Below, in pieces: positions 9,457 to 17,890 of a stretch of DNA of 57,094 bases. The stretch comes from Rhizobiales bacterium Ga0077548 (lineage in GTDB: Bacteria > Pseudomonadota > Alphaproteobacteria > Rhizobiales > Xanthobacteraceae), in the NCBI GenBank assembly GCA_001464215.1, contig LNEZ01000068.1:1-57094 (forward strand), read 5' to 3'. The stretch's first letter is position 1; each line of letters begins with the position of its first letter. The translations under genes were made by a program, and so were the position numbers. Below the pieces are notes generated by a model, which was given only the letters and a program-made list of their open reading frames with translations, did not search any database and was not told the origin of the DNA.

Positions 9457-10287
9457 TTAGCGGACGCTTGCCGTCAGGTCGGCGCGCGTCAGAAACCGGA
9501 CCATGATTTCCTTGCCCGCCGCAGGCGGCGACGCAAGGCGGCTTTTGAACGGCACGCGCTCGTGAGGATAAAGGATCGATCGCGGCAAAAGCGCGGTCCA
9601 GGAGTAAATCTCGACACCGTTTTCCCCAAGAACCGAAAGCCGCACACGCGGGAGTTCCACCGCGCGGTTCGCGACATTCTCGACCTCGCCTTCGATGGCA
9701 AGCACGGTGATGCCGTCCTGGATTTCCTGTTTGGTCCGGATGCTCTGGAATTCGAGCCCGCGCAGGTTCACCGGGAAGCCGGCTGCTGCGTAAAGGCTCG
9801 CAAGCTCGGGGGCGGCGCGCACGATCGACTGCCGCGCGAAAATACCGATCGAGACCGCGGCGAAAAGAAGTGCAGCAACGAAAGCGAGCGGTATCCGGGG
9901 CGCAGGCTTGCGCATGACCGGCGTGAACTGCGTTACCGTTTTGCGCTTCGCCATCGGCGGCGCTGCTTCCTCCGCCGGAGAAAGGGAAGGCGCGGATTCT
10001 ACCGAAACGATCTCGGCGTCTTCGATTGCTGTCTTGTTGGTTGTGACCAGCGCGTCATGATCGGCGCGGTCCTCAGCGCTGACGCTCGGCACGGGTGCGG
10101 GCGCAGGTATAGAAGCAGGCATTGACGCAGACATGGCATCGATTTCGCCACCGGCGAGAACGAGGCTCGGCGCGGCTGCAAACCATTTGGTCTTGCAGGC
10201 CGCGCAACGCACCGTGCGCCCGTTGGGCGACAACGCCGAAGGATTAATTTCAAAGCCGGCCGCGCAGGACGGGCATTCGATACGCAT
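9457..10287 (-). CDS. Zinc-ribbon (MJ0042-type) membrane protein
   Basis: Protein of 276 residues beginning MRIECPSCAAGFEINP. The N-terminal zinc ribbon has CPSC and CAAC pairs, an acidic/Ala-Pro-rich linker, then one membrane helix (IPLAFVAALLFAAVSIGIFA) and an extracytoplasmic beta-rich domain similar to the DUF3426-like tail of such proteins (VEGEVENVANRAVELPRVRL). The ATG at 10287 is preferred because GAGG lies 5 nt upstream; a GTG at 10302 would add five residues. In Hyphomicrobiales I recall this gene being divergent from ftsE. Here the divergent partner is missing. Confidence 0.85.
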   Translation of the reverse strand: MRIECPSCAAGFEINPSALSPNGRTVRCAACKTKWFAAAPSLVLAGGEIDAMSASMPASIPAPAPVPSVSAEDRADHDALVTTNKTAIEDAEIVSVESAPSLSPAEEAAPPMAKRKTVTQFTPVMRKPAPRIPLAFVAALLFAAVSIGIFARQSIVRAAPELASLYAAAGFPVNLRGLEFQSIRTKQEIQDGITVLAIEGEVENVANRAVELPRVRLSVLGENGVEIYSWTALLPRSILYPHERVPFKSRLASPPAAGKEIMVRFLTRADLTASVR

Positions 10288-10302
10288 TGCAACCTCACTC
10301 AC

Positions 10303-10495
10303 TCAACTGGAGGTCATGATGCCCGAGACCCGTTAAAGGATCGAAAACCGTATTTGCCGGCGGCGGCGCTCAAAAAAGCCTTGTTTTATAGGGCCTTTTG
10401 GAGCGCTGGCCCGAAACGGGACATCGATTCATGCGAAGCTGCGAGAATTACCTGCCCAATAGCCAGGCCGCCTGCTTGCCGCAATTCGCTATAGC
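10303..10495. other. Short gap where relatives carry ftsE-ftsX
   Basis: These 193 bases separate the zinc-ribbon gene from ydcF. On the + strand a strong ribosome site (GGAGGT, 10309-10314) leads into ATG ATG at 10316, but the frame ends after six codons at 10336. Further on are a weak AT-rich hairpin around 10370-10402 and a possible promoter for ydcF (TTGCCG near 10478, TATAGC near 10492). No translated ABC-ATPase or FtsX motif can be read in any frame. That ftsEX is the expected content is family knowledge from memory, not sequence evidence. Confidence 0.4.
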
Positions 10496-11155
10496 GTGCT
10501 CGATATGAACGGGATGATGAGAGGAAGCGAGGAGCGCAGGCCGCCGATGGCGGCAGCACCCGTGCGTTCGCAGCGCGGGCGGAGCTTCACGTCGATCCTG
10601 ATCTGGAGCGTGGCCGGCGGACTCATTGCGGCCTTCGCCGCGGGCTTCGCGGTCTTCCTGAACGACATTCCCTCTGCGCAGACGCGAACCGCGCGCTCGG
10701 CCGACGGCATTGTCGTGCTCACGGGCGCTGCCCAACGCATGACCGATGCGATCGACCTGCTCGCGAGCAAGCGCGGCAAGCGGCTCCTCGTTTCCGGCGT
10801 AAACCCTGCGATCACGCCTGATGAACTGAAGAAGCAGATTCCCGATTTTGCCCGGCTTTCGGAATGTTGCATCGACCTAGGCCATGAAGCGCAAAACACG
10901 CTCGGCAATGCGGTCGAGACCGCGGCTTGGGCAAAGAAGAACGGTTTCAAGACGCTTCTGATCGTCACCTCGGCCTGGCATATGCCGCGCGCGCTCACCG
11001 AACTTGAGCGCGAAACCGACGGCATCGAGCTGATCCCTTATCCGGTCGTGACCGAGCGTATGCGCGAACAAAGCTGGTGGACCAGCCCGCAGGTGACGCG
11101 GCTTCTCGTTTTCGAGTATCTGAAATATCTTGCCGCGCTCGTCCGCATGACCTGA
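10496..11155 (+). CDS. YdcF family (DUF218) membrane-anchored protein
   Basis: DUF218/YdcF protein (219 aa from the longest start). One N-terminal membrane helix (ILIWSVAGGLIAAFAAGFAV) is followed by the DUF218 fold: DGIVVLTGAAQRMTDAIDLL, RLLVSGVNP, and the conserved acidic/Asn site DLGHEAQNTLGNAVETAAW, then VTSAWHMPRAL. E. coli homologues (SanA, ElyC, YdcF) act in envelope integrity; the enzymatic activity is unsettled. Start is uncertain: GTG 10496, ATG 10505, 10514, 10517 and 10547 all fit and none has a strong ribosome site. plsC follows after 36 nt. Confidence 0.85.
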   Translation: MLDMNGMMRGSEERRPPMAAAPVRSQRGRSFTSILIWSVAGGLIAAFAAGFAVFLNDIPSAQTRTARSADGIVVLTGAAQRMTDAIDLLASKRGKRLLVSGVNPAITPDELKKQIPDFARLSECCIDLGHEAQNTLGNAVETAAWAKKNGFKTLLIVTSAWHMPRALTELERETDGIELIPYPVVTERMREQSWWTSPQVTRLLVFEYLKYLAALVRMT

Positions 11156-11191
11156 AGCCTTTCAAGCAGCGGCACACAAGGAATTCACACC

Positions 11192-11929
11192 GTGCAGATC
11201 GTCCGCTCGATCCTCTTCAACATCGCTTTCTATCTGAACACGTTGTTGCAGATTCTGTTCTACCTCCCGGTGCTGCTGCTGCCGCGCAAGTATATCTGGA
11301 TTGCGGTGCGCTCCTGGGCGGCCGGGAACCATTTTCTTCTGAAATGGATCTGCGGGATCGAGCACGAGGTTATTGGCGCCGATAAAATCCCCGCCGGCGC
11401 TGCGATTGTCGCCTCCAAGCATCAGTCGGCGTGGGAGACCTTCACGATGGCTGCGATCTTGTCCGATCCGACCTTCGTCCTGAAGCGCGAGTTGCAATGG
11501 ATCCCGCTATTCGGCTGGTACACGGCGAAAGCGAAGCTCATCCCGGTAAACCGCGGCGCGCGGAAGGCCGCGCTCGATCAGGTCACCGAAGTCGGCCATG
11601 AGCGAATGAAAGAAAACCGCCAGCTCATCATCTATGCGGAAGGCACCCGCCGTCCGGTCGATGCCCCGCCCAACTACAAATATGGTGTCGCTTATCTCTA
11701 CGAACAGTTGAACGTACCCTGCGTGCCGGTCGCGCTGAATTCGGGGCTGTACTGGCCGCGCCGCTCGCTGCGATTTCAACCCGGCAAGGTGCGAATCGAG
11801 TTTCTGGATCCGATCCAGCCCGGCATGGAAAAGACCGCGTTTCTCGAGCACCTGGAAATGAAGATCGAGACGGCAACCAACCGGCTTTTGGCCCAAGGGC
11901 GAGAGGAAATCGCGCGCACGAGAACTTGA
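11192..11929 (+). CDS. plsC: 1-acyl-sn-glycerol-3-phosphate acyltransferase
   Basis: Acylates lysophosphatidic acid to phosphatidic acid at the inner membrane, in phospholipid synthesis. The 245-aa protein has an N-terminal hydrophobic helix and acyltransferase block I as SKHQSAWETF, an HX4E form instead of the textbook HX4D. Block III is AEGTRRPVD, and the block IV Pro is in VPCVPVALNSG. The Glu variant is, to my recollection, frequent in alphaproteobacterial PlsC, so it is probably active. GTG start at 11192. It sits in one direction with ydcF; in relatives these two genes close the ftsEX operon. Confidence 0.9.
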   Translation: MQIVRSILFNIAFYLNTLLQILFYLPVLLLPRKYIWIAVRSWAAGNHFLLKWICGIEHEVIGADKIPAGAAIVASKHQSAWETFTMAAILSDPTFVLKRELQWIPLFGWYTAKAKLIPVNRGARKAALDQVTEVGHERMKENRQLIIYAEGTRRPVDAPPNYKYGVAYLYEQLNVPCVPVALNSGLYWPRRSLRFQPGKVRIEFLDPIQPGMEKTAFLEHLEMKIETATNRLLAQGREEIARTRT

Positions 11930-11943
11930 TTTCAATCGTTAAG

Positions 11944-11971
11944 TTGACATTAACTATTGATGTTCTACCTT
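11944..11971 (+). promoter_or_regulatory. Sigma-70-type promoter giving a nearly leaderless transcript
   Basis: A perfect -35 box TTGACA (11944-11949), a 16-nt spacer and a -10-like TACCTT (11966-11971) lie in a locally AT-rich segment. The expected start site about 7 nt downstream coincides with the ATG at 11979. GTTAA (11939-11943) and TTAAC (11950-11954) flank the -35 box as an inverted repeat and might be an operator. Confidence 0.55.
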
Positions 11972-11978
11972 TGTTCTT

Positions 11979-12377
11979 ATGCAACGATTCGAACGAGCGA
12001 AATACGCGGGAGAGCTCACCGCAACAAAGTTCCCCGATCTCGCCGGCCGCTTCCAGTTCTGGTGCGGCGGCTCAGGCCGCCGCTACGCCACCAGCCGCTA
12101 CGCGCCGGGGCAAACGCCGCCCTATGACCTCGCGGTCTCGCTTTATGTGAAACAGACCGGCGAAGGCCCCAAGGTCATCGCTATCTCGGCCGGCCACGCC
12201 AACGAACCTGCACCGGCAGGCGCCGATGAGGTCCATGTTCACGTGGTCGAGCGGATCGAGGCGCTCGCGTTCGCACACCGCGATCTTCGTGCGCTCCTGG
12301 ATGGCGACACCGGCAACGCTCCTTCCGGTGCGCCGGACGGCAACATCATTCCATTCAATCCGCGTCGCGCGGCGTAA
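11979..12377 (+). CDS. Conserved hypothetical protein
   Basis: A 132-residue protein I do not recognise. It has no signal peptide or membrane segment. Notable points are the Gly/Arg/Tyr-rich stretch CGGSGRRYATSRYAPG (about 29-44), a central beta-rich part (YDLAVSLYVKQ, PKVIAISAGHAN), a His-containing segment VHVHVVERI, and a tail NIIPFNPRRAA. Codon use matches the neighbours. The ATG follows a good promoter with almost no leader and no Shine-Dalgarno. The 3' end overlaps the convergent cyclotransferase gene by 23 nt. Confidence 0.75.
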   Translation: MQRFERAKYAGELTATKFPDLAGRFQFWCGGSGRRYATSRYAPGQTPPYDLAVSLYVKQTGEGPKVIAISAGHANEPAPAGADEVHVHVVERIEALAFAHRDLRALLDGDTGNAPSGAPDGNIIPFNPRRAA

Positions 12378-12912
12378 AAGGTCTTTCGCCTTTTAGTCGC
12401 TCTGCGAGCCACTCAAGCTTGCGGTCACGGATGCCGAGCGAACGCAACGCGTCCACGGTCGCAAGCACATAGTCGGGATTTGCTCCAGACTTGCCGTGGC
12501 CTCGCTTCACGAAGACTAGTTGTTCTTCGAGCGACATCACGCCGGAATATTGCGCGTGTCCGCGATCGACCAGATAGCAGACCGCGCTCACGCGCGCACG
12601 GTCTCCGTCGAGCAAATCCACCAGCCGGTATTTTTCCAGATAAACGCTCGTGACCTGCTCGCGCTCGCGCAGATACTGGATCACCTGCTCGCGGTTTTTA
12701 TTTGCCACGCGAAACGCGATACCCCGGCAGCTTCCGCCCTGATCGAGGCCGAGCACGAGCCCCGGCTTTTCCGGCGAGCCGCGATGAAAGTGCGAGATCA
12801 CGCAGAGCGCGCGATGCGCGCCATTCAGCCGTGCCGGACGCTGTTCGAGAAACGCAAAACCCGGCCGCCACATCAGCGAGCCGTAGCCGAACACCCACAA
12901 ATCGCTGCTCAT
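12355..12912 (-). CDS. Gamma-glutamylcyclotransferase, ChaC type
   Basis: Likely glutathione-specific gamma-glutamylcyclotransferase (185 aa), releasing 5-oxoproline and Cys-Gly from glutathione in the cytosol. The substrate loop WVFGYGSLMWRPGF (residues 6-19) is the family signature. RGSPEKPGLVLGLDQGGSC follows, and the region DLLDGDRARVSAVCYLVD has the usual beta-barrel pattern. ChaC and the general GGCT family share this fold; the YGSLMW form favours ChaC. It ends inside the opposite hypothetical gene, and 12 nt separate its start from the tyrA stop upstream, so it may be the last gene of the tyrA operon. Confidence 0.88.
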   Translation of the reverse strand: MSSDLWVFGYGSLMWRPGFAFLEQRPARLNGAHRALCVISHFHRGSPEKPGLVLGLDQGGSCRGIAFRVANKNREQVIQYLREREQVTSVYLEKYRLVDLLDGDRARVSAVCYLVDRGHAQYSGVMSLEEQLVFVKRGHGKSGANPDYVLATVDALRSLGIRDRKLEWLAERLKGERPFTPRDAD

Positions 12913-12924
12913 ACCAGTGAAAAT

Positions 12925-13875
12925 TCAGTCGTCGCCGTAGGGGCGAACGATCGGAAATGCATCTTCATGTTCGCGCTTCGGCGCCGTCACCGAGATATGC
13001 TCTTTCTCGATTACCTTGCGGCGCGTGAGACGGCTCGTGGACAACACGTCCACGATTTTCTGCGCGTCGTCTGTTTCGATAGCCTTCGCAAGGTCGGCAA
13101 GATCGAGGTTGAACTGCTTCAACACCCCGAGCACGGCTTCTTTGTTATTCAAAAATATATCGCGCCACATGGTCGGGTTCGACGAGGCGATGCGCGTGAA
13201 GTCGCGGAAGCCGCCGGCCGAATATTTCATGACTTCCGAGTTCGAAATCTCTTCGTGCTTCAGCCCCGTGTGAAAGATCGTGAACGCGATCAGATGCGGC
13301 AGGTGGCTCGTGATCGCAAGCACCTTGTCGTGCTGCGCAACGGTCATGGTCTCGACTTCGGAACCGAGCGCTTTCCAGAACGACCGCACGGTTGTAACCG
13401 CGTTTTCGCTGGCACCTTCGAGCGGCGTCACGATGCACCAGCGGTTTTCGAAGAGATCTGCGAGACCCGATTCCGGTCCCGAATTTTCAGTGCCTGCGAG
13501 CGGATGGGCAGGCACGAGATGCACACCTTTCAGCAAATGCGGGAGCATATCCCGCACCACCGCACCCTTTACGGAACCTACATCGGAGACAATCGCGCCC
13601 GCTTTCAGATGCGGGCCGATTTCTGAAGCCAGCGCGCCATACTGCCCGACCGGAACACAGGCGACGATGAGGTCTGCATCGCGCACCGCCTCGACGCTCG
13701 TCTCGACCACCTTCGCAATGCCAAGGCCGAGTTCTGCGACCGTCTTGCGCACCTTCGGCGAAGCATCGGTGACCACAAGTTCGCGCGCGATCCGGTTTGC
13801 GCTTACCGCACGCGTGATCGAGGAGCCGATCAGCCCCTGACCGATAATCGTAAGGCGGTTTACGACCGGTTCCAT
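12925..13875 (-). CDS. tyrA: Prephenate/arogenate dehydrogenase
   Basis: Oxidative decarboxylation of prephenate or arogenate in tyrosine synthesis, NAD(P)-dependent. The 316-aa protein starts with a Rossmann domain (LTIIGQGLIGSSI, residues 8-20), then DLIVACVPVGQYG and ISDVGSVKG-type VSDVGSVKGAVV, the HLVPAHPLAGTENSG substrate loop with its catalytic His, and a helical dimerisation domain with ASSNPTMWRDI. No fused chorismate mutase or ACT domain is seen; the mutase is encoded separately in this operon. Order on the minus strand is chorismate mutase, hisC, tyrA. Confidence 0.93.
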   Translation of the reverse strand: MEPVVNRLTIIGQGLIGSSITRAVSANRIARELVVTDASPKVRKTVAELGLGIAKVVETSVEAVRDADLIVACVPVGQYGALASEIGPHLKAGAIVSDVGSVKGAVVRDMLPHLLKGVHLVPAHPLAGTENSGPESGLADLFENRWCIVTPLEGASENAVTTVRSFWKALGSEVETMTVAQHDKVLAITSHLPHLIAFTIFHTGLKHEEISNSEVMKYSAGGFRDFTRIASSNPTMWRDIFLNNKEAVLGVLKQFNLDLADLAKAIETDDAQKIVDVLSTSRLTRRKVIEKEHISVTAPKREHEDAFPIVRPYGDD

Positions 13876-13888
13876 GACTGCCGCATCA

Positions 13889-14995
13889 TCACTTCAGAAA
13901 CTCAGCGAGTGCCGCAACCACCGTCTTGTTCTGCGCTTCGGTGCCGATGGTCATGCGCAGCGCGTTCGGCAGCTTGTAAGCCACCATCTGGCGCAGCACG
14001 ATGCCGCGCGAAACAAGAAACGCATCCGCTTCTTTCGCCCCTTTGCCCGGCTTCGACGGGAAGTGCATCAGCACGAAGTTGCCGACGCTCGGCGTCACGA
14101 CAAGCCCGAGTTTCGCAAGTTCGTCCGTCACCCATGGCAGCCACTTCGAATTGTGCGTGACTGCTTTTTCCATGTGCGAGAGATCGGCGAGCGCGGCAGT
14201 GCCCGCCGCAATCGACGGCGCGCCGAGATTAAACGGTCCGCGCGTGCGGTTGACCGCATCGACGATTGCCGCCGGTCCGTACATCCAGCCGATGCGAAGC
14301 GCCGCCAACCCGTGGATTTTCGAGAATGTCCGCGTCATTACGACGTTCTCGCTCGATCCCGCAAGTTCGATACCCGCTTCGTAGTCGTTCTTGCGAACAT
14401 ATTCCGCGTAAGCGGCATCGATCAGAAGAATGACATTGCCCGGCAGCGCCGCGTGCAGGCGGCGCACTTCCGCAATCGGCGTATAGGTGCCGGTCGGGTT
14501 GTTCGGGTTTGCGAGAAATACCATCCGCGTCTTCGGCGTGACGCAAGCGAGAATTGCATCGACATCGGTGGTGTAATTCTTCTCCGGCGCAACCACGGGT
14601 GTCGCACCCGCCGACAACGTGACGTTGCGGTACATCAGGAAGCCGTGCGTCGTATAGATCGCCTCATCCCCGTCTTTCAGGTAAGCGCGCGCAAGCACCG
14701 CCAAGAGTTCGTCAGAGCCTGCGCCGCAAACGATGCGGTTCGGGTCCAGCCCGTAAGTCTTGCCGATTGCCTCGCGCAGGTCGGTCGAACCGCCATCCGG
14801 ATAAAGCTCGAGCGTCTCCGCGCCCTTCCTGTAAGCCTCGATCGCCTTTGGGCTCGCGCCCAGCGGCGTCTCGTTCGAGGAGAGCTTGATCACCTTCGCG
14901 ACACCCGGCGCATGGCTGCGGCCGGGGATGTAAGCGTCGATTTCCATAACGCCGGCGCGCGGCTGCGGACGAAGGTTTTGTGAGGAAGCACTCAT
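13889..14995 (-). CDS. hisC: Histidinol-phosphate / aromatic aminotransferase
   Basis: PLP aminotransferase of fold type I (368 aa). Motifs are [44 protein letters not shown], the Asp of [11 protein letters not shown], the PLP lysine in [15 protein letters not shown] and the closing Arg in [13 protein letters not shown]. HisC makes histidinol phosphate from imidazole acetol phosphate. Its place between chorismate mutase and tyrA suggests it also, or mainly, transaminates aromatic 2-oxo acids, as HisC-family enzymes do in several bacteria. A second HisC in the genome would support that view. Confidence 0.93.
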   Translation of the reverse strand: MSASSQNLRPQPRAGVMEIDAYIPGRSHAPGVAKVIKLSSNETPLGASPKAIEAYRKGAETLELYPDGGSTDLREAIGKTYGLDPNRIVCGAGSDELLAVLARAYLKDGDEAIYTTHGFLMYRNVTLSAGATPVVAPEKNYTTDVDAILACVTPKTRMVFLANPNNPTGTYTPIAEVRRLHAALPGNVILLIDAAYAEYVRKNDYEAGIELAGSSENVVMTRTFSKIHGLAALRIGWMYGPAAIVDAVNRTRGPFNLGAPSIAAGTAALADLSHMEKAVTHNSKWLPWVTDELAKLGLVVTPSVGNFVLMHFPSKPGKGAKEADAFLVSRGIVLRQMVAYKLPNALRMTIGTEAQNKTVVAALAEFLK

Positions 14996-15019
14996 TTTCT
15001 TGAACCTGATGAAACCAAG

Positions 15020-15886
15020 TTAGGCTTTGGGCGGGACGGTATAGCGGGTCGCGTGGCCGCCGACGAGAGCGGACGAGCGCACCGAAGCGCCCGCTTCTTT
15101 CAGCGACGCGAGCACCTGATCGACCTTGCGGCTTTGCGGCACCGAGATCAGCAGCGCGGCGCTATCGAAGCCGCTATCCGGCTGCGCGATCACTTCCGCA
15201 AGCGGCGCGAGCGCACGCGAAACCGAAGTGTTCCAGCCTGCAACATGAACGCTCCAGACTTCGACTTCATAGACGGCGGCATCCGCTGGCAGCGGCTTCG
15301 ACACGACGAACAAGGGAAGTGCCGCCGGATGATCGCCGCGCTCGACGAACGGAAGCCGCGCGATGATCTTCGGCTTGCCTTCGCCCTCTAGCGCTTTCCA
15401 CCACGCCTTGCCGCCGGCAACCGCTTCGGCGCGCACAAGACCGAGATCGCCGCGCGAGTTCGCCACCGCATCGACGACTGCTGCGGCACCCACGTGCTGC
15501 ACCACCGGCACCGTGTAACCGAAGTGGAACCGCACGCTGTCGCGCACCAGCGCGTCGCCCGAAGAAAGATCGACGTGCACGGAGTACGCCTGCTGCACGT
15601 ACGTGAAGGTCGCGATGATAACGCGCCAGATGCTCTCGACCGTGTCCAACGGCAGGATGCCGTGATGCCGCTCGACCAAGAGCCGCATCATCGAGGCTTC
15701 CCGCGCGGGACGAAACGCGGAGCCGGTCTCGTTCGATTTCTTGACCTTGATCAGCGTGTCGATGATGCCGGAGCGTTCGATCAATAGCTCATGCATCGCC
15801 CGGTCGATCCGGTCGATCTCATTACGCAGGTCGGCAAGCGTGGGCGCTTGCCCCGCATCGGGCTTCGAATTCGGCGTATTAACCAT
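15020..15886 (-). CDS. Chorismate mutase (AroQ domain with C-terminal extension)
   Basis: An N-terminal AroQ-type chorismate mutase domain (TLADLRNEIDRIDRAMHELL, then the active-site Lys/Arg helix VKKSNETGSAFRPAREASM) occupies about residues 12-100 of 288. It converts chorismate to prephenate. The remaining 180 residues resemble the periplasmic-binding-like part of prephenate dehydratases but lack a clear ACT domain, and I cannot assign an activity. ATG 15886 is chosen because the extra 18 residues upstream (to 15940) are Arg/Pro-rich and not family-like. It leads the hisC-tyrA operon and is divergent from metX. Confidence 0.85.
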   Translation of the reverse strand: MVNTPNSKPDAGQAPTLADLRNEIDRIDRAMHELLIERSGIIDTLIKVKKSNETGSAFRPAREASMMRLLVERHHGILPLDTVESIWRVIIATFTYVQQAYSVHVDLSSGDALVRDSVRFHFGYTVPVVQHVGAAAVVDAVANSRGDLGLVRAEAVAGGKAWWKALEGEGKPKIIARLPFVERGDHPAALPLFVVSKPLPADAAVYEVEVWSVHVAGWNTSVSRALAPLAEVIAQPDSGFDSAALLISVPQSRKVDQVLASLKEAGASVRSSALVGGHATRYTVPPKA

Positions 15887-16028
15887 GGCCGGGCCGGGCT
15901 CTGTTAGAATGTTTCCGTGATAGCGCGGGCGGGCCGCCAAGCAAAGAATTCATTGACCGTTCAGGCCCGGCTGCCTACCTCCGTTTAGCCCTGATAGAAT
16001 GGCAAAAAGAGGCTTAGCCAAGGACGCC

Positions 16029-17231
16029 ATGACGATCGTTCGCATTGAGCGCGATGAGAAAACCAACCGCACGGATATGGTCCGCCGCGAGGTCGATGAA
16101 CCGCGCTCACAGGTCGTCCGCTTTGGCGCGGACAAACCCCTGAAGCTGGATGCCGGCGTCGAACTCTCGCCCTATCAGGTGGCCTACCAGACCTACGGCG
16201 AACTGAACGCCGACCGTTCCAATGCGATTCTGATCTGCCATGCGCTGACCGGAGACCAGCACGTACACAACGTGCACCCGGTCACCGGCAAGGACGGCTG
16301 GTGGGATTCGATGGTCGGTCCCGGTCTGCCGATCGACACCGACCGCTTCTTCATCATCTGCGCGAACGTGCTCGGCGGCTGCATGGGCACGACCGGACCC
16401 GCCTCGAAAGATCCCACGACCGGCGAAGCCTATGGTCTTTCGTTTCCCGTGGTCACGGTCCGCGACATGGTACGCGCGCAGGCGGCACTCCTCGACCATC
16501 TCGGCATTGAGCAACTCTTGTGCGTGACCGGCGGCTCGATGGGCGGAATGCAGGTGCTGCAATGGGCGGTGACGTATCCTGAGCGCATTTTCTCAGCACT
16601 TCCGATTGCGAGCGCCGCGCGTCACTCCGCGCAGAACATCGCCTTTCACGAAGTCGGGCGTCAGGCCGTGATGGCCGATCCCGACTGGCGCGACGGAAAA
16701 TATCTTTCGCAGGGCACCAGCCCGCGGCGCGGTCTCGCGGTCGCGCGCATGGCGGCGCACATCACCTATCTTTCCGACGCAGCACTGCACCGCAAGTTCG
16801 GACGGCGCTTGCAGGATCGCGAATTGCCGACCTTTGGCTTCGACGCCGATTTCCAGGTCGAGAATTATCTCCGCTATCAGGGCTCAAGCTTCGTCGAGCG
16901 CTTCGACGCGAACAGCTATCTCTACATCACCCGCGCGATGGATTATTTCGATCTCGCGGGCGAGCACGGCGACGTGCTTGCGAACGCCTTCCGCAATCTG
17001 AAAGCCCGCGTTTGCATGGTTTCCTTCACATCGGACTGGCTGTTTCCGACCGAGGAAGCGCGCCAGATCGTGCACGCGCTGAACGCCGCCGGCGCGCCCG
17101 TGTCTTTCGCCGAAATCGAGACCGACAAGGGTCACGACGCCTTCCTGCTCGAGGAACCGGAACTATTTGCAATCGTGCGCGGCTTTCTGGACTCGGCTGC
17201 GAAGAAGCGCGGCGTGAAAGCCGCGAAGTAA
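16029..17231 (+). CDS. metX: Homoserine O-acetyltransferase (MetX family)
   Basis: Activates homoserine by acylation at the start of methionine synthesis. Alpha/beta-hydrolase fold, 400 aa. Conserved blocks are [36 protein letters not shown], the nucleophile Ser in [13 protein letters not shown], the Asp in SFTSDWLFP and the His in [11 protein letters not shown]. Some MetX-family enzymes use succinyl-CoA; the sequence alone does not decide. ATG 16029 is preferred since AAGGAC lies 4 nt before it; ATG 15999 would add ten residues. metW follows 2 nt after the stop, the typical metXW pair. Confidence 0.95.
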   Translation: MTIVRIERDEKTNRTDMVRREVDEPRSQVVRFGADKPLKLDAGVELSPYQVAYQTYGELNADRSNAILICHALTGDQHVHNVHPVTGKDGWWDSMVGPGLPIDTDRFFIICANVLGGCMGTTGPASKDPTTGEAYGLSFPVVTVRDMVRAQAALLDHLGIEQLLCVTGGSMGGMQVLQWAVTYPERIFSALPIASAARHSAQNIAFHEVGRQAVMADPDWRDGKYLSQGTSPRRGLAVARMAAHITYLSDAALHRKFGRRLQDRELPTFGFDADFQVENYLRYQGSSFVERFDANSYLYITRAMDYFDLAGEHGDVLANAFRNLKARVCMVSFTSDWLFPTEEARQIVHALNAAGAPVSFAEIETDKGHDAFLLEEPELFAIVRGFLDSAAKKRGVKAAK

Positions 17232-17233
17232 TC

Positions 17234-17890
17234 ATGCTCACCAGCACAAGTCCCGGCACCTTCATCGCGCATACCATTCCGAAGACGCCGCGCCTCGATC
17301 TCGTCGTGGTCGCGAACATGGTCCAGCCCGGTTCGCGCGTGCTGGACGTCGGCTGCGGCGACGGCGAATTGCTCCAGCTTCTTGCGGAGACCCGCGACGT
17401 CGATGCGCGCGGCATCGAAATCTCGCGCGACGGCGTGAACGAATGCGTCGCCAAGGGCCTCGCCGTGATCCAGGGCGACGCCGACACTGACCTTGCCGAT
17501 TATCCCGACGACACCTTCGACTACGTGATCCTTTCGCAGACGCTGCAGGCGACCCGCCGGCCGCGCTGGGTGCTGGAGCAGATGCTGCGCATCGGCAAGC
17601 GCGTGATCGTGTCGTTTCCGAATTTCGGTCACTGGCGTATTCGGGGACAGTTACTCTGGTATGGCCGTATGCCGCTCACAAAAAACCTTCCGGTGAGCTG
17701 GTACGACACGCCGAACATTCACTTCTGTACCATCCGCGACTTCGTCGATCTTGCGCGCGAGCTCGACGTGAAAATCGAACGCGCGGTCGCCTTCGGTCCG
17801 AGCGGCGGGCGCGTGCGCTTCGATGCACCGTGGTGGTTCTGGAATCTTTTCGGCGAGCAGGCCGTGTTCCTGCTTTCCCGCAAGAACTAA
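17234..17890 (+). CDS. metW: Methionine biosynthesis protein MetW
   Basis: MetW (218 aa) has a SAM-methyltransferase-like fold (VLDVGCGDGELLQLLAE, about residues 37-53) and works together with MetX; in several bacteria it is needed for MetX activity or stability. Other family blocks are GIEISRDGVNECVAKGL, YVILSQTLQATRRP and the conserved SFPNFGHWRIR, followed by LPVSWYDTPNIHFCTI. The start at 17234 is taken because metX stops at 17231; a longer frame reaching 17012 is only a shadow of metX. The stop overlaps the convergent methyltransferase gene by 4 nt. Confidence 0.95.
   Translation: MLTSTSPGTFIAHTIPKTPRLDLVVVANMVQPGSRVLDVGCGDGELLQLLAETRDVDARGIEISRDGVNECVAKGLAVIQGDADTDLADYPDDTFDYVILSQTLQATRRPRWVLEQMLRIGKRVIVSFPNFGHWRIRGQLLWYGRMPLTKNLPVSWYDTPNIHFCTIRDFVDLARELDVKIERAVAFGPSGGRVRFDAPWWFWNLFGEQAVFLLSRKN

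Noticed and set aside
11400-11450. Inactivated PlsC because of Glu in place of the catalytic-box Asp
   Set aside because: The HX4E form is, as far as I recall, usual in alphaproteobacterial PlsC proteins, and all other blocks are normal.
13874-14983. Plus-strand open frame of 369 codons over hisC
   Set aside because: It mirrors hisC exactly and its translation is low-complexity Arg-rich; hisC motifs are on the other strand.
15941-16028. SAM-II riboswitch before metX
   Set aside because: Alphaproteobacterial metX leaders often carry one, but the pseudoknot core sequence was not recognised in the short divergent gap.
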